Below, one piece after another: positions 11,224-24,700 of a DNA stretch of 64,000 nt. The notes under the pieces were generated by a model that saw nothing but the letters and a program-made list of their open reading frames with translations, searched no databases and had not been told where the DNA came from. Location of the stretch: the NCBI GenBank assembly GCA_958450325.1, contig OY288247.1:61631701-61695700 (forward strand). Reading direction: 5' to 3'. A program made the position numbers and the translations under genes. The DNA comes from Agrostemma githago (taxonomy: Eukaryota > Streptophyta > Magnoliopsida > Caryophyllales > Caryophyllaceae). Position 1 is the stretch's first letter. The number at the start of each line of letters is the position of its first letter.

Positions 11224-14223
11224 TGTAACACCCGCTATTTTTCTAGCATTTTTATCATTTCCGTTATGACTTCGTCATAACTCTGTTACATTTCGGTCTT
11301 ATGTTTCATCATTATTCCAAGCTCTATTTTCATTTTTGTGTCTAATGGTATTTATTTTTATTTTGAAAGATTTTAATTCTTTTAAATCTATTTATTTGAT
11401 TTTCTTCGTAAACTAATTATTTTTCTGCGAGGAATTCTACTTCTCTACGAATTAACGTTTTTAAACTCTGATTTAAGCTATTCCTTTTCCTACAAATGTC
11501 TAGATATATTTATATAATATTTTCAACTAAGAAATATTTTATTTACGAAAATTTAGCCTTTAATGATTTTATTACGAAGTTTTGTAAATAATTATTTTCG
11601 AACGCGCGGTTTACTCGAATTGCTTTGAAATGCTTTTAATAATTTTATGATCCTTATTTTTATCAACCTACAACTAAAAAGAGACCTTTTTGGACCGTGA
11701 CACCATGTAGTAAAACATTTGATTACAACTTTTATTTACATAACACTTTATGTTTAAACTTTAAGTAAAAAGATATTTTTCTCTTTAATTGATTTACATG
11801 CTTAAATTACAAACCTTTCATGCTACCATCACATTCATTTTGGCTGAAATTTTAAAACTACATTCACATTGTTTTTATCAATTTTAATGCTTCATTCATC
11901 CACCATTCTTTCATATTTTTCTTATTCATTTTTACATCAATTTTATTTTAACAAAAACCTCTTATTTCTCCCTCTTTTTGGCTGGTGTTCCTGCCCATTT
12001 TCAGCAGCCATTTTCATCCATAATCAAGCTTTGATCGTCGTATTTTCATCTTCTAAATTATCGATTTTCTTTTCCCTTCGTTAAGGTAATATTCGATGTT
12101 ATTTCTGATCGTTATTTACCTTGATTCTTTTAGTTTTCTCATGGTATTTTTGTACCATGTATGTCATGTGAATTAGGATTCTTGGTTGATCCCAAAGCCG
12201 ACGAATTTATAATCAACTCGGATTTGGGTTAGAGGTAACGTCGATGTTACTCGGTATTGCATGATTTTATTTGTGTAATTGGATGTATATTTTTATATTT
12301 TTGTTTTTGATGATATATATATGTCATATAATCTGGAAAATTTTTAAAAGTTGAAAATTTGTATGTTTCGGTATTTTTATCGCTTTTACGAGATTAACGA
12401 TTAAATCGTCATATTGATTTGTAAAATCGTAATATTCGGCCTAAACATGTAATATATGTTTATATTCTGTAAAAATGATTTTTTTGATGATTTTTAATAA
12501 TTTAGTATTTTTTCTGATATTTTAGTTATCGATTATTGAATTATTACCGTTTACGGACAAAAACGATTAAAAGCCGATTTTTAGTTCTAGCAGTTAAACA
12601 TTTTATTTTAATTTGATTTTTGACATGGTGAAACTTTCTAATGAAATAAAATTTTCTGAATTTTTTCATAATATTTCGGAATTTTTAAGTTGATTAATTA
12701 ATTAATCACTTTAAATCATCGTTTATCGTTAAAACCGTGTTTGTCGTTTAAATTCTCGATTTCAGGTCTGTTGTTTAAATCTGGAAAAAAATGTGATTCT
12801 GATGATTTCATAATAAAATGTAATTTTATGATTTTTAGTGCTTTAATAAAATGTTAGGAACGATAAGTTTTATTAATGAAATCGTTAATTGTGAAAACAA
12901 GTTTTAAAGACGGTTTTAACGGGATTTATTAAATCTGAAGTTTTTGGAAATATGGAAAAAATGGTAGATTCTGGAAAATCATGATTTTTAAGTTTAATAA
13001 TAATTTTTGGATATTAATACTTAAATCGTTTTGTAATTACTATTTTTATTAATCGTTATTGTCGAGATTAAACGATTAACGAGAAAACCCCTATAAAAAC
13101 TAAGTTTAAGAATTCTGGAAAATTTTCTTCTCTGGACAGAATGTCCAAAAATATATTTTTTCTATTTTACGTAATTTTTGTACTATTTATTAAAGTCTTT
13201 AATTAACAGTAACGGTTTTTGGACAAAATTACGATTTGTCGTTAAAATGCTTCGTCTTACCTAAAAGAATTATTTTTCCAGCAATTTTAAAAATATTTAA
13301 ATCTGAAACTTTAAGAATTAAATCATCCCTTAACATACTCTAAATATGTTCATTGGTTTAATTAAATAAAAGACGTTAAAGTATTTAATTTGGCATTTGC
13401 CGTAAAATCCTATTTATGTTCGTTTTGTCGAAACTATTAATAATTAGGGAATTTTAATTTTATAAACTTTGAAAACACCCTGATTAGTAGTACTAAAGTG
13501 TTTAAGACATTTTTAATTATTTTATAAACACTTGTATGGTTTTTCAATAATTTCATAAACTCAAATGTTCTCACTTTAATCCTACCTCAAATGGTTGAGT
13601 AGCCTAGTTAGAGATCGATTGTTTGAACTAAGTTCTCGAAGCTAGTTTTAGTATTCTCCTAGTGAATGTCTAGCCTTCATTAATCCTACCCATAACGCCA
13701 TTTTGACTATTTTATTTATTATAGATATAAATTGGTTAGCAGGTTGGCAAATGTTTTCTGTTTTCTCCGGAAAACTCATTTTTTTATTATATTGTTTCGA
13801 TACGTGAAATTCTTCACTGAAAGCTTATTTTATTATACTTTTTTACTATTTTCCGTTTTTACTATATTTCTATAATAGCAATTATAGTTTTAAAATCCTG
13901 TTATACGGCTGGGAGAACGTTGACGTTGCTCCCCACTGATTGTGGCTGTTATGTTTTAACATGGCAGGTATATGTGTTTCCCTTCAGGTGGGCTAGCGAG
14001 CAGTTGTGGATCCTGCTTGTTTTAATAAGAACACTGTATTATGGATTGTTAAAACCCATTTTATGGATTTTATTATATTTTTATTTTGTAGCCATTTTTT
14101 ATTTTATGTCTTATGTATTGACTTACCGTTTTTATTTAATCAAGACATAGTTACAGTGTGTTATAATCCCACTTCTATAGTGTTTCCGCCACTGTATTGC
14201 GTTAGAATTTCTAGGGGATTACA
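11224..14223 (+). mobile_element. Solo LTR B (3.0 kb) with CCTAA target duplication
   Basis: Starts TGTAACACCCGC and ends GGGGATTACA. It is flanked by CCTAA at 11219-11223 and at 14224-14228. The final 650 bp match the element A LTR end (GGCTGGGAGAAC block, TTCCGCCACTG block), while the rest is diverged and AT-rich. There is no primer site or interior, so it is the product of LTR-LTR recombination. Removing it restores array sequence like that around 15888. Confidence 0.92.
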
Positions 14224-17200
14224 CCTAATGCTTTAGAACTTTATTTTCCTCATATTTAGAACCTTATCCATACACGATCTTAGTTTAGACATCTGAAACA
14301 AATAAAGTTGTTCTCATTATTCAACCCTACACCTTTGTCCCTCCCCCTAACGTTGTTTCTCTTTATGTTCCTCCTTCTCATATATCGGTTTTCCTCATAT
14401 ACATCCATTTTCCACCATGCTTCTTCCTTCTAGACCTCATTTACGTGCCCTTATCTTCCTTCTTCCCCTCTGCGCCTTCTCACCCTCCTCATGATCTAAG
14501 ATTTATTCTTAAATATGTCATGCTTTGGACATTTAGTTTAGGAGGATTTCATTCCTTCAACATCCTCCCCAACCCTTCTCCCTCTCCCCCTCACTTTCCC
14601 CTAATGTTGCTCCTCTTCCTGTTCACCATTGTCTTCTAATAAGATAAGTTGTCCTCTTCGTCTATCACCTTCATATCCCTTTATCCTTCCCTTTCCCCTC
14701 TTCTTCCCTTCTCTCTCACCCCCGCTCCTCATACTTTCCCATAATATTGCCTTCTACTAAGATCAGTTGTACTTCTCGTCTATCACCTTCATATCCCCTT
14801 TTTCTTCCGTTTTCCCTCTTCGTCCCTCGTCTCTCACCCCACTCTCATATAAGTAATATGTCTTTCTCTTGTCCTATAGTTCAGCGATAGTAACATCACT
14901 TTAACTCCTTCAACCCTTTTCTCATTCTTCACTACTTGATCCTTCGACCCTCTTCTCGCTGCGCCTTTTCACGTTCATCATTTCCCGTTTACTAATATAA
15001 GTTTTCTTCATCACTCACTCTATTTCTCCTTCCTCCTTCGTCTTCCCCATTCTCCTTACCTTGCGTCTCTTTATGCTCCTCCTCATCATTCAAGATGCAT
15101 CCTTACATACAATTATCTTTATTTGTTATCTAGTTCAGCAAAGGTTTGTCACTTCCGCTCATCTTTTCCCTCACGTCCTTATGTCTCATTACCTTATATC
15201 CTTCTTCCCTTAATGTTGCTTACTTTCTGGTTGCTCATGCCCATCTATTAAGATCATTTTTTCTTCTTTTCAAGCTTTTCGTCTTCTTATTCCCCTTCTT
15301 CCTCCGTCTTCCTTTCCTTCTTCTGCTCCTCACATATAATATTCATTTTTTTTGTATGAATTGCTTTTGTCATTTATTTGAGTGAGTATGCCACATTTCA
15401 ACTTTTTTTTCTACCTATCGGATGCCTTACCCTCTCTTCTTACACGCTCTGTTCTACTTATTGCCCCACTCCACCCCTCCTCCGTAACTTTCCCTATATT
15501 ATTCCTCATTCCTCATCCAATAAGATCGTTTTTCTTCGTCATTCACATCATATTATCCTTTCACTTCTCCTCATCAGCTAATATTCGTCTATTTACAACT
15601 TCTTTTCGCCGTGTATACAGCGTCATAGATAGTAGCAATACTTTCGTAATTAGTATTGTTCTCCTCTTATTGTCCATCCTCCTCCTACTACTATGATCAT
15701 TTTCTCATCCTCCACCTTCCTTATTACCTCTCTCATCCTCCTACAATCCTTCGTAAATTAAGAATTAAATGTGAGTTTCTATTGTCATTTAGTTTAGCGA
15801 GTTTCTTCTATTCAACTTTGTTTATCACTATCGTGCTTCATCATTTTCTCCTGCACTCCCTCTTATCCTTATTTCCATGTGTTTTCTAATGCTTTAGAAC
15901 TTTATTTGCCTCATATTTAGAACATTATCCAAACAGATCTTAGTTTAGACCTTTGAAAGAAATAAAGTCCCTAACTCTCAAGTTTTAGCACAAATAGCAA
16001 TTGTAATTAGTATCAATATATACCTTTCAAATTAGTTACGTCTAACTCGATGTTTGGTCATTAAAATAGGGAGAAACTTAGGATATTCTGTTAGGCATTT
16101 GATATCTTCACTGGTCAGACCCACACGTTGGGTCTGTTTCTTCAATTTTCCATGTCCTCGAAAGTATATTTCTCTCTTCCCTTGGTGTCAAATATATGTT
16201 GTAGCTGAAAGGCTGATTTGTAGTTATTACCTCCATGCTCAAACTCCAAAACAACCGCCCTTTTAAAAGAAAGGCCCGAGTCCCTCCAAACAGCCTCTAA
16301 ATCTGTTGTTCATTATTGTCTTCTTGTAAGATCAGTTGTCTTCCTCGTCTTCCATCTTCACATCCCCTTATCCTTACCATATCCCCTATTTGTCCCAACT
16401 CTTTCACCTCCGCCCCTTTAATATGACTTCTCTTGTCATCTAGAAGTGTCGTATCTTTAACTCCTTCAACCCCTCCCATTCCTCACTACCTTATCCTTGA
16501 ACCCTCTTCTTCCTCCGCTTTTTCATGTTCCTCATTTACCGTTTACGAAGATTAGTTTTCTTAATCACTCACTTTCTTCTTCCCATTTCGTCTTCCCCAT
16601 TCTCCTTACTTTGTGTCTTTTTATGCTCCTCCTCCTCATTCAAGATTCATCCTTACATATGACTATCTTTTGTTATCTAGTTCAACAACGGTTCGTTCCT
16701 TACACTCATCTTACCCTTCACGCCCTTCACGTTCGTTTGCATCACTCCTTTGTATTCTTCTTCCCCTAACGCTACTTTCTTTCTAGTTGCTTATGCCCAT
16801 CTACCAAGATCATTCATCCTTCTTGTCCAGCTTTTCATCTTCGTATTACCCTTCTCGCTCCTTACTTTCCTCCTTCTGCTCGTCATCGTCTAAGATTCAT
16901 TTTTCCGAATAAAGTGTTTTTGTCATTTATTTTAGCGATTATGTCATCATTTCAACTGTTTTAACCTATCAGATTACATACCCCCTCTTCCCTCATGCTC
17001 CTCCCTCCTTATCACCCCACCCCACCCCCCTTTTTAACATTCATTTTCTTATTCCTCCTTCCTCGTCCACTAAGATCATTTTTCCTCGTCATTTACACCT
17101 CATTATCCTTTCCCTTATCCTCCTCATCAGCTAAGAATCGTTTCTATATATAATTTTTTTTGACGTGTACTTCAGTGAGAGTGTGTCCCTTTAATACATT

Positions 17201-18093
17201 CCATTCCTCCCATTATTCACCTATCTCCTACACTCCTTTATATCTCTCCTTAATATTTCTCCTCTTTCGATCATATTACTCTTTCTCCATTACTAAGATT
17301 TTTCAATCTAATTAAACACTAAATTCGACTACAAACATCATACTGCCAGGGCAACAAGTTACTCCATGGTGGACATTTAAAAGGTTTTTCAGCCTAAAAT
17401 GGTTTGTAAACATCATGTGTGACATGGTTCAGACAATGCTGGGAACCGCCATATTCTTCCCCCACATCCTTTTGTCCTTTCTCTTCCCCTCCTCTTCTCA
17501 CCTCTCTACCCCTTCTCACCTCCCCCTAAAGCTCTCTATCATATTGTCTCTCCTTCTTCATCTACTATGATCATTTTTCCTTTTCCTCCACCTCTGTTTC
17601 TACATTTCTCATCCTCCGATCATTCTTAAATTCAGAATTAAAGATGATTTTCTTTTGTCATATATTCTAGAGAGTTTTATCCTAATGTTTTAGAACTTTA
17701 TTTCCCTCATATTTAGAACTTTATTCAAACACGATCTTAGTTTAGATATTTGAAACAGATAAGGTCCACTTACTCTTTTTAGTAAAACGGTTTTCTTACT
17801 TAAATCAAGAGAAATATTTGGTTATAGGTGAAGTTGGTATATTTTGTAATAGCGCGTTACCAATGATATAAACAACAGTAAACAAGTGTCAGTGTACGTG
17901 CATAAGACAATCACGTATAAATGGGTGAGGATGGAACAAATGCATAACAAATAGCCATCTTAGGCATAACTTGATGGTTTTCATTCGGCCAGGAAACATT
18001 GTGCACGTTGACAATTTACTTTTTTTGTTTGAGTCAACTACTAAAGTCCTCAATCTTAAAGTTTTATCATGAATAACAATCGTAATTAGTATC
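14224..18093 (+). repeat. Pyrimidine-rich tandem array, segment 2
   Basis: Continuation of the array. AAGATTCATCC-type boxes occur near 14500, 15090, 15340, 15580, 16640, 16890 and 17130. The block CTAATGCTTTAGAACTTTATTT recurs at 14225, 15888 and about 17684 and seems to close a higher-order unit of roughly 1.7-1.8 kb. Less pyrimidine-rich patches at 15960-16280, 17310-17460 and 17760-18093 contain no recognisable gene. Confidence 0.8.
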
Positions 18094-18766
18094 TGTTCCG
18101 GTCACGGAAACAATTCACCCGGCCTTGGATCCGGGCTGTATGATCGAATCACTGGTGAACAATTGATCGATTGATTTCCTTGAACCTCTCTTTCGTCTCA
18201 CTCCCAGAATCGGACCTTCCCGGCGGAGTTGGCCTGCTCCCTGCACAATGAACGCACAGGGCCTCGGAGGTTGTCCGAGGGAACCCTCTCCGATGCCTAA
18301 GTCAGCCCGTGAAATGCCTTGAGAGACCTAGTTCGTGAGGAGCTAGGCGGCGTTTTTAGGAGTAAGGGTCTAGAGAGAGAAAATCCAACCCCTCTCATGT
18401 GGGAAATGGGGAGGTATTTATACCTTCCCACAAGAGAGAGAAGTGGGAGAGGAATGGTTGGATAGAGAAGTGACAAGTGGCGGCTTCTCGTCCACCCATT
18501 CCTAATTACCTTAGGCGAAATGACGGGAGGGCCCCTGGGGGTTCTGGCCCTGTCGTCCAGGGACTTCCCCAGGACAGGCGGATTTCAGGCAGGGGCTGCC
18601 AGGTTCCAGCAGGCAAGGATGGCCTATGGTCCCAGCAGCCGACGGCCACCCTTGGCGTTTTACGCCTGTCGTGACTTCTTGCCAGGGACTGGCCTCTCGA
18701 ACCTGGTGGGCATACTCCTGGGGCCTGCCTGGCAGGCGGCTGGTGTCAGGCAGCCGACCCCAATCA
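18094..18766 (+). mobile_element. Small GC-rich solo LTR (673 bp) with GTATC target duplication
   Basis: Begins TGTTCCGGTC and ends CAATCA. GTATC flanks it at 18089-18093 and 18767-18771. Base composition is far more GC-rich than its surroundings. A TATA-like GGTATTTATACC lies near 18412. It resembles no other LTR in the window, so it is a separate family. Frames of 65-96 codons inside it are not convincing genes. Confidence 0.85.
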
Positions 18767-18771
18767 GTATC

Positions 18772-19107
18772 AATACCTTTCAAAATTATTATGCCTACCT
18801 CGATCTATAGTCATCAAAATTGAGAGAAACTTAGAATGACTTCTCCTTCTTGTTTCCCTCTTTGTAATCTAAGACCCATGCATAAAATGACTTGTTTTGG
18901 TCACTTAGTTCAATAAGGGGTGTCGTTCCTTAGCCCCAATTTCTTACACTTGGCTCTCCCCCTAATGTTGTTCCTCTATATGTTCCTTCTTCTCGTCTAT
19001 CAGTTTTCTTCATATTCATCCAATTTTCCCTTCATTTTCCACCATGCTTTCTCCTCATACCCCTTATCTACATGCCCCTATCTCCTTCCTTCCCCCATGA
19101 GTCTCCC
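18772..19107 (+). repeat. Pyrimidine-rich array, short segment between two solo LTRs
   Basis: Continues the array after removal of the solo LTR. The join AGTATCAATACCTTTCAAA matches about 16008. It ends at the CTCCC target site of the next LTR. Confidence 0.8.
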
Positions 19108-21719
19108 TGTAACACCCGCTATTTTATTATTATATCGTAACTCTATACTATATTTCGTCAATTTCGATATCAATTCCTATCTCTTTTATATCAACCGTAA
19201 ATTATTTTAGATCCGATTCGAGTCCAATATTAAGTCTTTGGAGCTAGTTGGTTTTGGTGACTTTGTTTACTCTTTATAATATTAATAATCTTGGTTAATC
19301 TATCCTCTTTTAGTTAGTTAGCTCTCCTACTCCTACTCCAACTTTTATGTAAGTTAGCTTGGAGGTGAGTTGGAAAACAAACTCTAACTCCCTTTTCTTG
19401 TGGTGTACGTACAACATCTCCTCTACATATCATCACATGTATACGTTCATTCATTGTATCCATTTTGCCCAATATACGTAAACTTGTTCACCCTTCTTTT
19501 CCCCTTCACAAGAGCGTGATCTCGTTGGTGATCTAGCAAATTATTCCCTTATTCTCACACAATTGTCCTACGCTCTTGCTTCTTGTTCTCCCTCGTTCCG
19601 TTCTAAACTCAGGGTAATTTAATTACTCTTAATCCGCGTTGTTCTTAGTTTTTTTTTAGAGTAACTTTTATATGGTCGTAACACCATATATGTATACCGT
19701 TTTATAGGTTATTTGGAGGATCCCGAGGCGGACGAGTACATTGTCGATTCAGATCTCGAAGACTAACAAGGTAACAATGATGGCACGACTCGGTATTGCG
19801 TGATGTATATGTCGTAGTTGCTTGTAGTAATATTTAAAATCGTATTTTTACTAATAGACATGTTTTACTAAATTATTATGATAATAGTTTTAATCGATTT
19901 CTCACATGTTGTTTTTATCGTTTTAATGTTACAAATCGCATGCTATAATTTGTCGTGCATCGAATCTACTAAATTATTATAAGGCCGAGACTAAAGCATA
20001 CAAATAATAATTTATCACTTAATTTTCGTGATTTTTAGTATGAAATACCAAATTGGAAGATTTATTGTCTTTAACATAATTACAGCATGTTTCAGAATCG
20101 ATTAGTGTTTTTGTACGAATTATTACTCATGTTTACAGATCTTATTTTCGAAAAGTTTGAGAAGAGACTAATGTTTATTTTAAGTCTATTATATCTCTGT
20201 TAAATTTCGTAAATTAACTCCAAGTAGTTTCGTCACAATAAATCGTTTATGAAACTATGACGGATTAGTTCGAGAATCTGTCAGTTATTGAAAAACCTAA
20301 TTTAAAACCTATGATAAAATTTTAATTTAATTTCGGTAAATTACGTACATTAACTTTAAAGAGTCTAGTTAATGTTTCTATTTGGATTTATTTCAAAATA
20401 AATTTTTAAACATGTTTTATTAAAGGAATACAATCGGGTGACAGATTCTGTCAGTTTACAAAACTACGAATAAAAACCGTCTTTAAGTTAATAATTTCAA
20501 TTTTATCCAGGAACAAAAGTTGTAGTTAAGCCTTTAAAGTTTTCAACCTCACTGATCTTACGTCGTTTTGATTTTTAATGATTTGATTATGAATTTTATA
20601 GTAAGACAGTGCAAATCTGAAAAATCTGTAAATTTGTAATTTATTACTTTTAATTACTTAAACTCCAACATTTTGAGAAATAATTATGATTTTTACTTTC
20701 CTTCACTTTTAATAATTAATTATACATTTATCTAAATGTTTATGTCTCAAGGCCTAATATTAAATATTTTATATAACTCATATGTTAAATGATTTCTAAT
20801 TATAATAATACCTATTTTGGAAAGTTACTATTTGAATAAAGTTTCTATATTTGGAAGGTTACTGTTTTGGGAATATTTAAGATATCTTCGGATAAAATAT
20901 TTATTGGTTTGAATATGGAATAATGTTGGAAATGAGAATATACAGTATATAAGTCTAGGATATGTTGGTTGTCATCATCAGCTATATGGTCAGTGTATTT
21001 GCGTCAGGGATACATTGATTGTCGAACTGGGTATCGTTTATGCTCAGGAGTCATGCGCATGTACTTAGGCTAGGACCTCGCTGAACGCAGTCCTATTATA
21101 GTTTGAGTTGTCTGGTGAGAGGGCTTAGGAGTCGCTTCGTGGGCACTGAGTTACTTAACCAGTAAGGCTTAGGGGTCGCTTCGTGGGCACTAAGTTACAC
21201 TTCGGTGTTGTTTTGACATATCTCTAGTAGTAAAAGCTGTACTTATCATCGGTTTTATATTCCATTATTCGTTTTGACGCCGTCAGGCTGCTGAATTGTT
21301 TTTGGTTTTGAATCTATTTTGATATATATAATGTTTTGAGTTTAATCTATTTTCTTATATTATGCTTCTATTGCCTATATATTATGTAATATGGCTGGGA
21401 GAACTGCCTGAGTTGCTCCCCACTGAATTGTGGCTGTTATGTTTAACATGGCAGGTTATCTGTTTTGCGGGATCGGGTCTAAGCTAGCGAGTAGTCATGA
21501 TCCTACTCATTTATTATTATTATTATTATTAATGTTGTTTCATTTTATGGATTGTTTTACCGAATTTTGGAAGTTTTATTTTCGCCCTTTTTAGGAAAAG
21601 TGGCATTTGTTTCAGACTTACCTTTTGATCATACAATAATCTATTAGACATCAATGTGTTTCAATCCCATCGACAGTGATTCCGCCACTGTTTTGCATTA
21701 GAATTTCTAGGGGATTACA
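19108..21719 (+). mobile_element. Solo LTR C (2.6 kb) with CTCCC target duplication
   Basis: Starts TGTAACACCCGC and ends GGGGATTACA, with CTCCC at 19103-19107 and 21720-21724. It shares the end module of A and B (GGCTGGGAGAACTGCC, CTCCCCACTGA, TTCCGCCACTG). An internal 30-base duplication, CTTAGGGGTCGCTTCGTGGG-like, is visible at about 21126-21200. Flanks joined across it match intact array sequence at 23948, confirming a simple insertion. Confidence 0.92.
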
Positions 21720-24700
21720 CTCCCCCTCCTCACGATCTAAGATTCATCCTTAAATAGGTCTTGCTTTTGTCATTTAGTTTATCCTTAGCGTCCTCCATCG
21801 GCCCTTCCTCCTCTTCCCCTTACTTTCCATAATGTTCCTCTTATTCCTGTTCACCATAGCCTCTTATTGAGATCAGTTGTCCTCCTCATCTACCACCTTC
21901 ATATCTACACCTCTTTCCATTTCCCTTATTCGTCCCTCATTTCCCACCTCCGCTCCTCCTTACCATTTAAGATTCATCCTTATATATGACTATCTTTTGT
22001 TATCTAATTCAGCAATGGTTCACCTTTTCCACTCATCTTCCCCCCTCACGTCCTTCATGTCATTTTGTCTCACTTTCATGTTTCCTTATTCTCCAAATGC
22101 TAATTATTTTCTGGTTGCTTCTGCACAACTGCCAAGATCATTTTTCCTTCTTCTCTAGCTTTTCGTCTTTCTATTCCCCTTCTCGCTCCTTCTTACTTTC
22201 CTCAATGTTGTTCCTCCTTCTCGTCTATTAGTTTTACTCATATAAATCTCATTTTTCCTTCATTTTCCACCATGCTTTCTCCTTATACCCCTTATCTACA
22301 TGCCCCTATCTTCTTCCATCCCCCATGAGTCTCCCCCTCCTCATGATCTAAGATTCATCCTTAATTATGTCTTGCTTTTGTCATTTAGTTTACCCTTAGC
22401 ATCCTCCCCCGACCTTTCTCCATCGTCCTCTCACTTTTCCATAATGTTCCTCATCTTTCTGTTCACCATTGCCTCCTGTTGAGATCAGTTGTCCTCCTCA
22501 TCATCCACCTTCATATCCACATCTCTTTCCTTTTCCCTTATTCGTCCCTCCTCTCCCACCTTCGCTCCTCCTTACCATTCAAGATTCATCCTTATATATG
22601 ACTATATTTTCCTCTTCCTCTCACTTTTCCATAATGTTCTCTTCTTCCTGTCCACCATTGCCTTCTATTGAGATCAGTTGTCCTCCTCATCTACCACCTT
22701 CATATCCACATCTCTTTCCCTTTCCCTTATTCGTCCCTCCTCTCCCACCTCCGCTCCTCCTTACCATTCAAGATTCATCCTTATATATGATTGTCTTTTG
22801 TTATCTAATTCAACAATGGTTCGCCTCTTCCACTCAGCTTCCCCCCTCATGTCCTTCATGTCATTTTGTCTCACTTCCATGTTTATTTATTCTCCAAATG
22901 CTAATTATTTTCTGATTGCTTCTGCACAACTGCCAAGATCATTTTTCCTTCTTCTCTAGCTTTTCGTCTTTCTATTCCCCTTCTCGCTCCTTCTTACTTT
23001 CCTCAATGTTGTTCTTCTATATGTTCCTCCTTCTCGTCTAGCAGTTTTACTCATATAAATCCCATTTTCCCTTCATTTTCCACCATGCTTTCTCCTTATA
23101 CCTCTTATCTATATGCCCCTATCTTCTTCCATCCCCCATGAGTCACCCCCTCCTCACGATCTAAGATTCATCCTTAATTATGTCCTGCTTTTGTCATTTA
23201 GTTTACCCTTAGCATCCTCCCCCGACCTTTCTCCCTCTTCCCCTCATTTTTCCATAATGTTTCTCATCTTCTTGTTCACCATTGCCTCCTGTTGAGACCA
23301 GTTGTCCTCCTCATCTACCACCTTCGTATCCACATCTCTTTCCTTTTCCCTTATTCGTCCTTCCTCTCCCACCTTCGCTCCTCCTTACCATTCAAGATTC
23401 ATCCTTATGTATGACTATATTTTCCTCTTCCCCTCACTTTTCCATAATGTTCCTCTTCTTCCTATTCATCATTGCCTCCTATTGAGATTAGTTGTCCTCC
23501 TCATCTACCACCTTCATATCCACATCTTTTTCCCTTTCCCTTATTCGTCGCTCCTCTCCCACTTCCGCTCCTCCTTACCATTCAAGATTCATCCTTATAT
23601 ATGACTATATTTTGTTATCTAATTCAACAACGGTTTGCCTCTTCTACTCATCTTCTCCCCTCACGTCCTTCATGTCATTTTGTCTCACTCCCATGTTTCC
23701 TTATTCTCCTAATGCTAATTATTTTTTGGTTGCTTCTGCACAACTGCCAAGATCATTTTTCCTTCTTCTCTTGTTTTTCGCCTTTCTATTCCCCTTCTAA
23801 CTCCTTCCTACTTTCCTCAATGTTGTTCTTCTATATGTTCCTCCTTCTCGTCTATCAGTTTTCCTCATATACATCCCATTTCCTCTTCATTTTCCACCAT
23901 GCTTTTTCCTCATAGCCCTCATCTACATGCCCTTATCTTCTTCCTTCCCCCATGAGTCTCCCCCTCCTCACGATCTAAGATTCATCCTTAAATAGGTATT
24001 GCTTTTGTCATTTAGTTTACCCTTAACGTCTTCCCCCGACCCTTCTCCCTCTTCCCCTCACTTTTCCATAACGTTCCTCTTCTTCCTGTTCACCATTGCC
24101 TCCTATTGAGATCAGTTGTACTCCTAATCTACCACCTTCATATCCACATCTCTTTCCCTTTCCCTTATTCGTCTCTCCTCTCCCACCTCTGCTCCTCCAT
24201 ACCATTCAAGATTCATCCTTATATATGACTATCTTTTGTTATCTAGTTCAACAATGGTTCGCTCCTTCCACTCATCTTCCCCCCTCACGTCGTCCTTCAT
24301 GTCACTTGGTCTCACCCCCATGTTTCCTTATTCTCCTAATGCTAATTATTTTCTAGTTGCTTCTGCACAACTGCCAAGATCATTTGTCCTTCTTCTCTGA
24401 CTTCTCGTCTTTCTATTCCCCTTCTCGGTCCTTCTTACTTTCCTCCTTCCGTTCATCATCATTTAAGATTCATACGTCCAAATGAATTGCTTTTCTCATC
24501 TATTTTAGCGATTATGTCATCATTTCAACCGTTTCTGCCTATTTGATTCCATACGTCCTCTAACACACGCTCCTTTCTTATTATCACCATTCCCATCCAT
24601 CCTTAACAATCCTTTTTTTATTCCTCCTCTCCTCCACTAAGATCATCTTCGTCCTCTCCCTTCTCCTTCTCAGCAGCTAAGATTCATCTCTATATATAAC

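Noticed and set aside
18477..18823. GC-rich frames of 65-96 codons
   Set aside because: They lie within the small solo LTR, overlap on both strands and have no recognisable motif.
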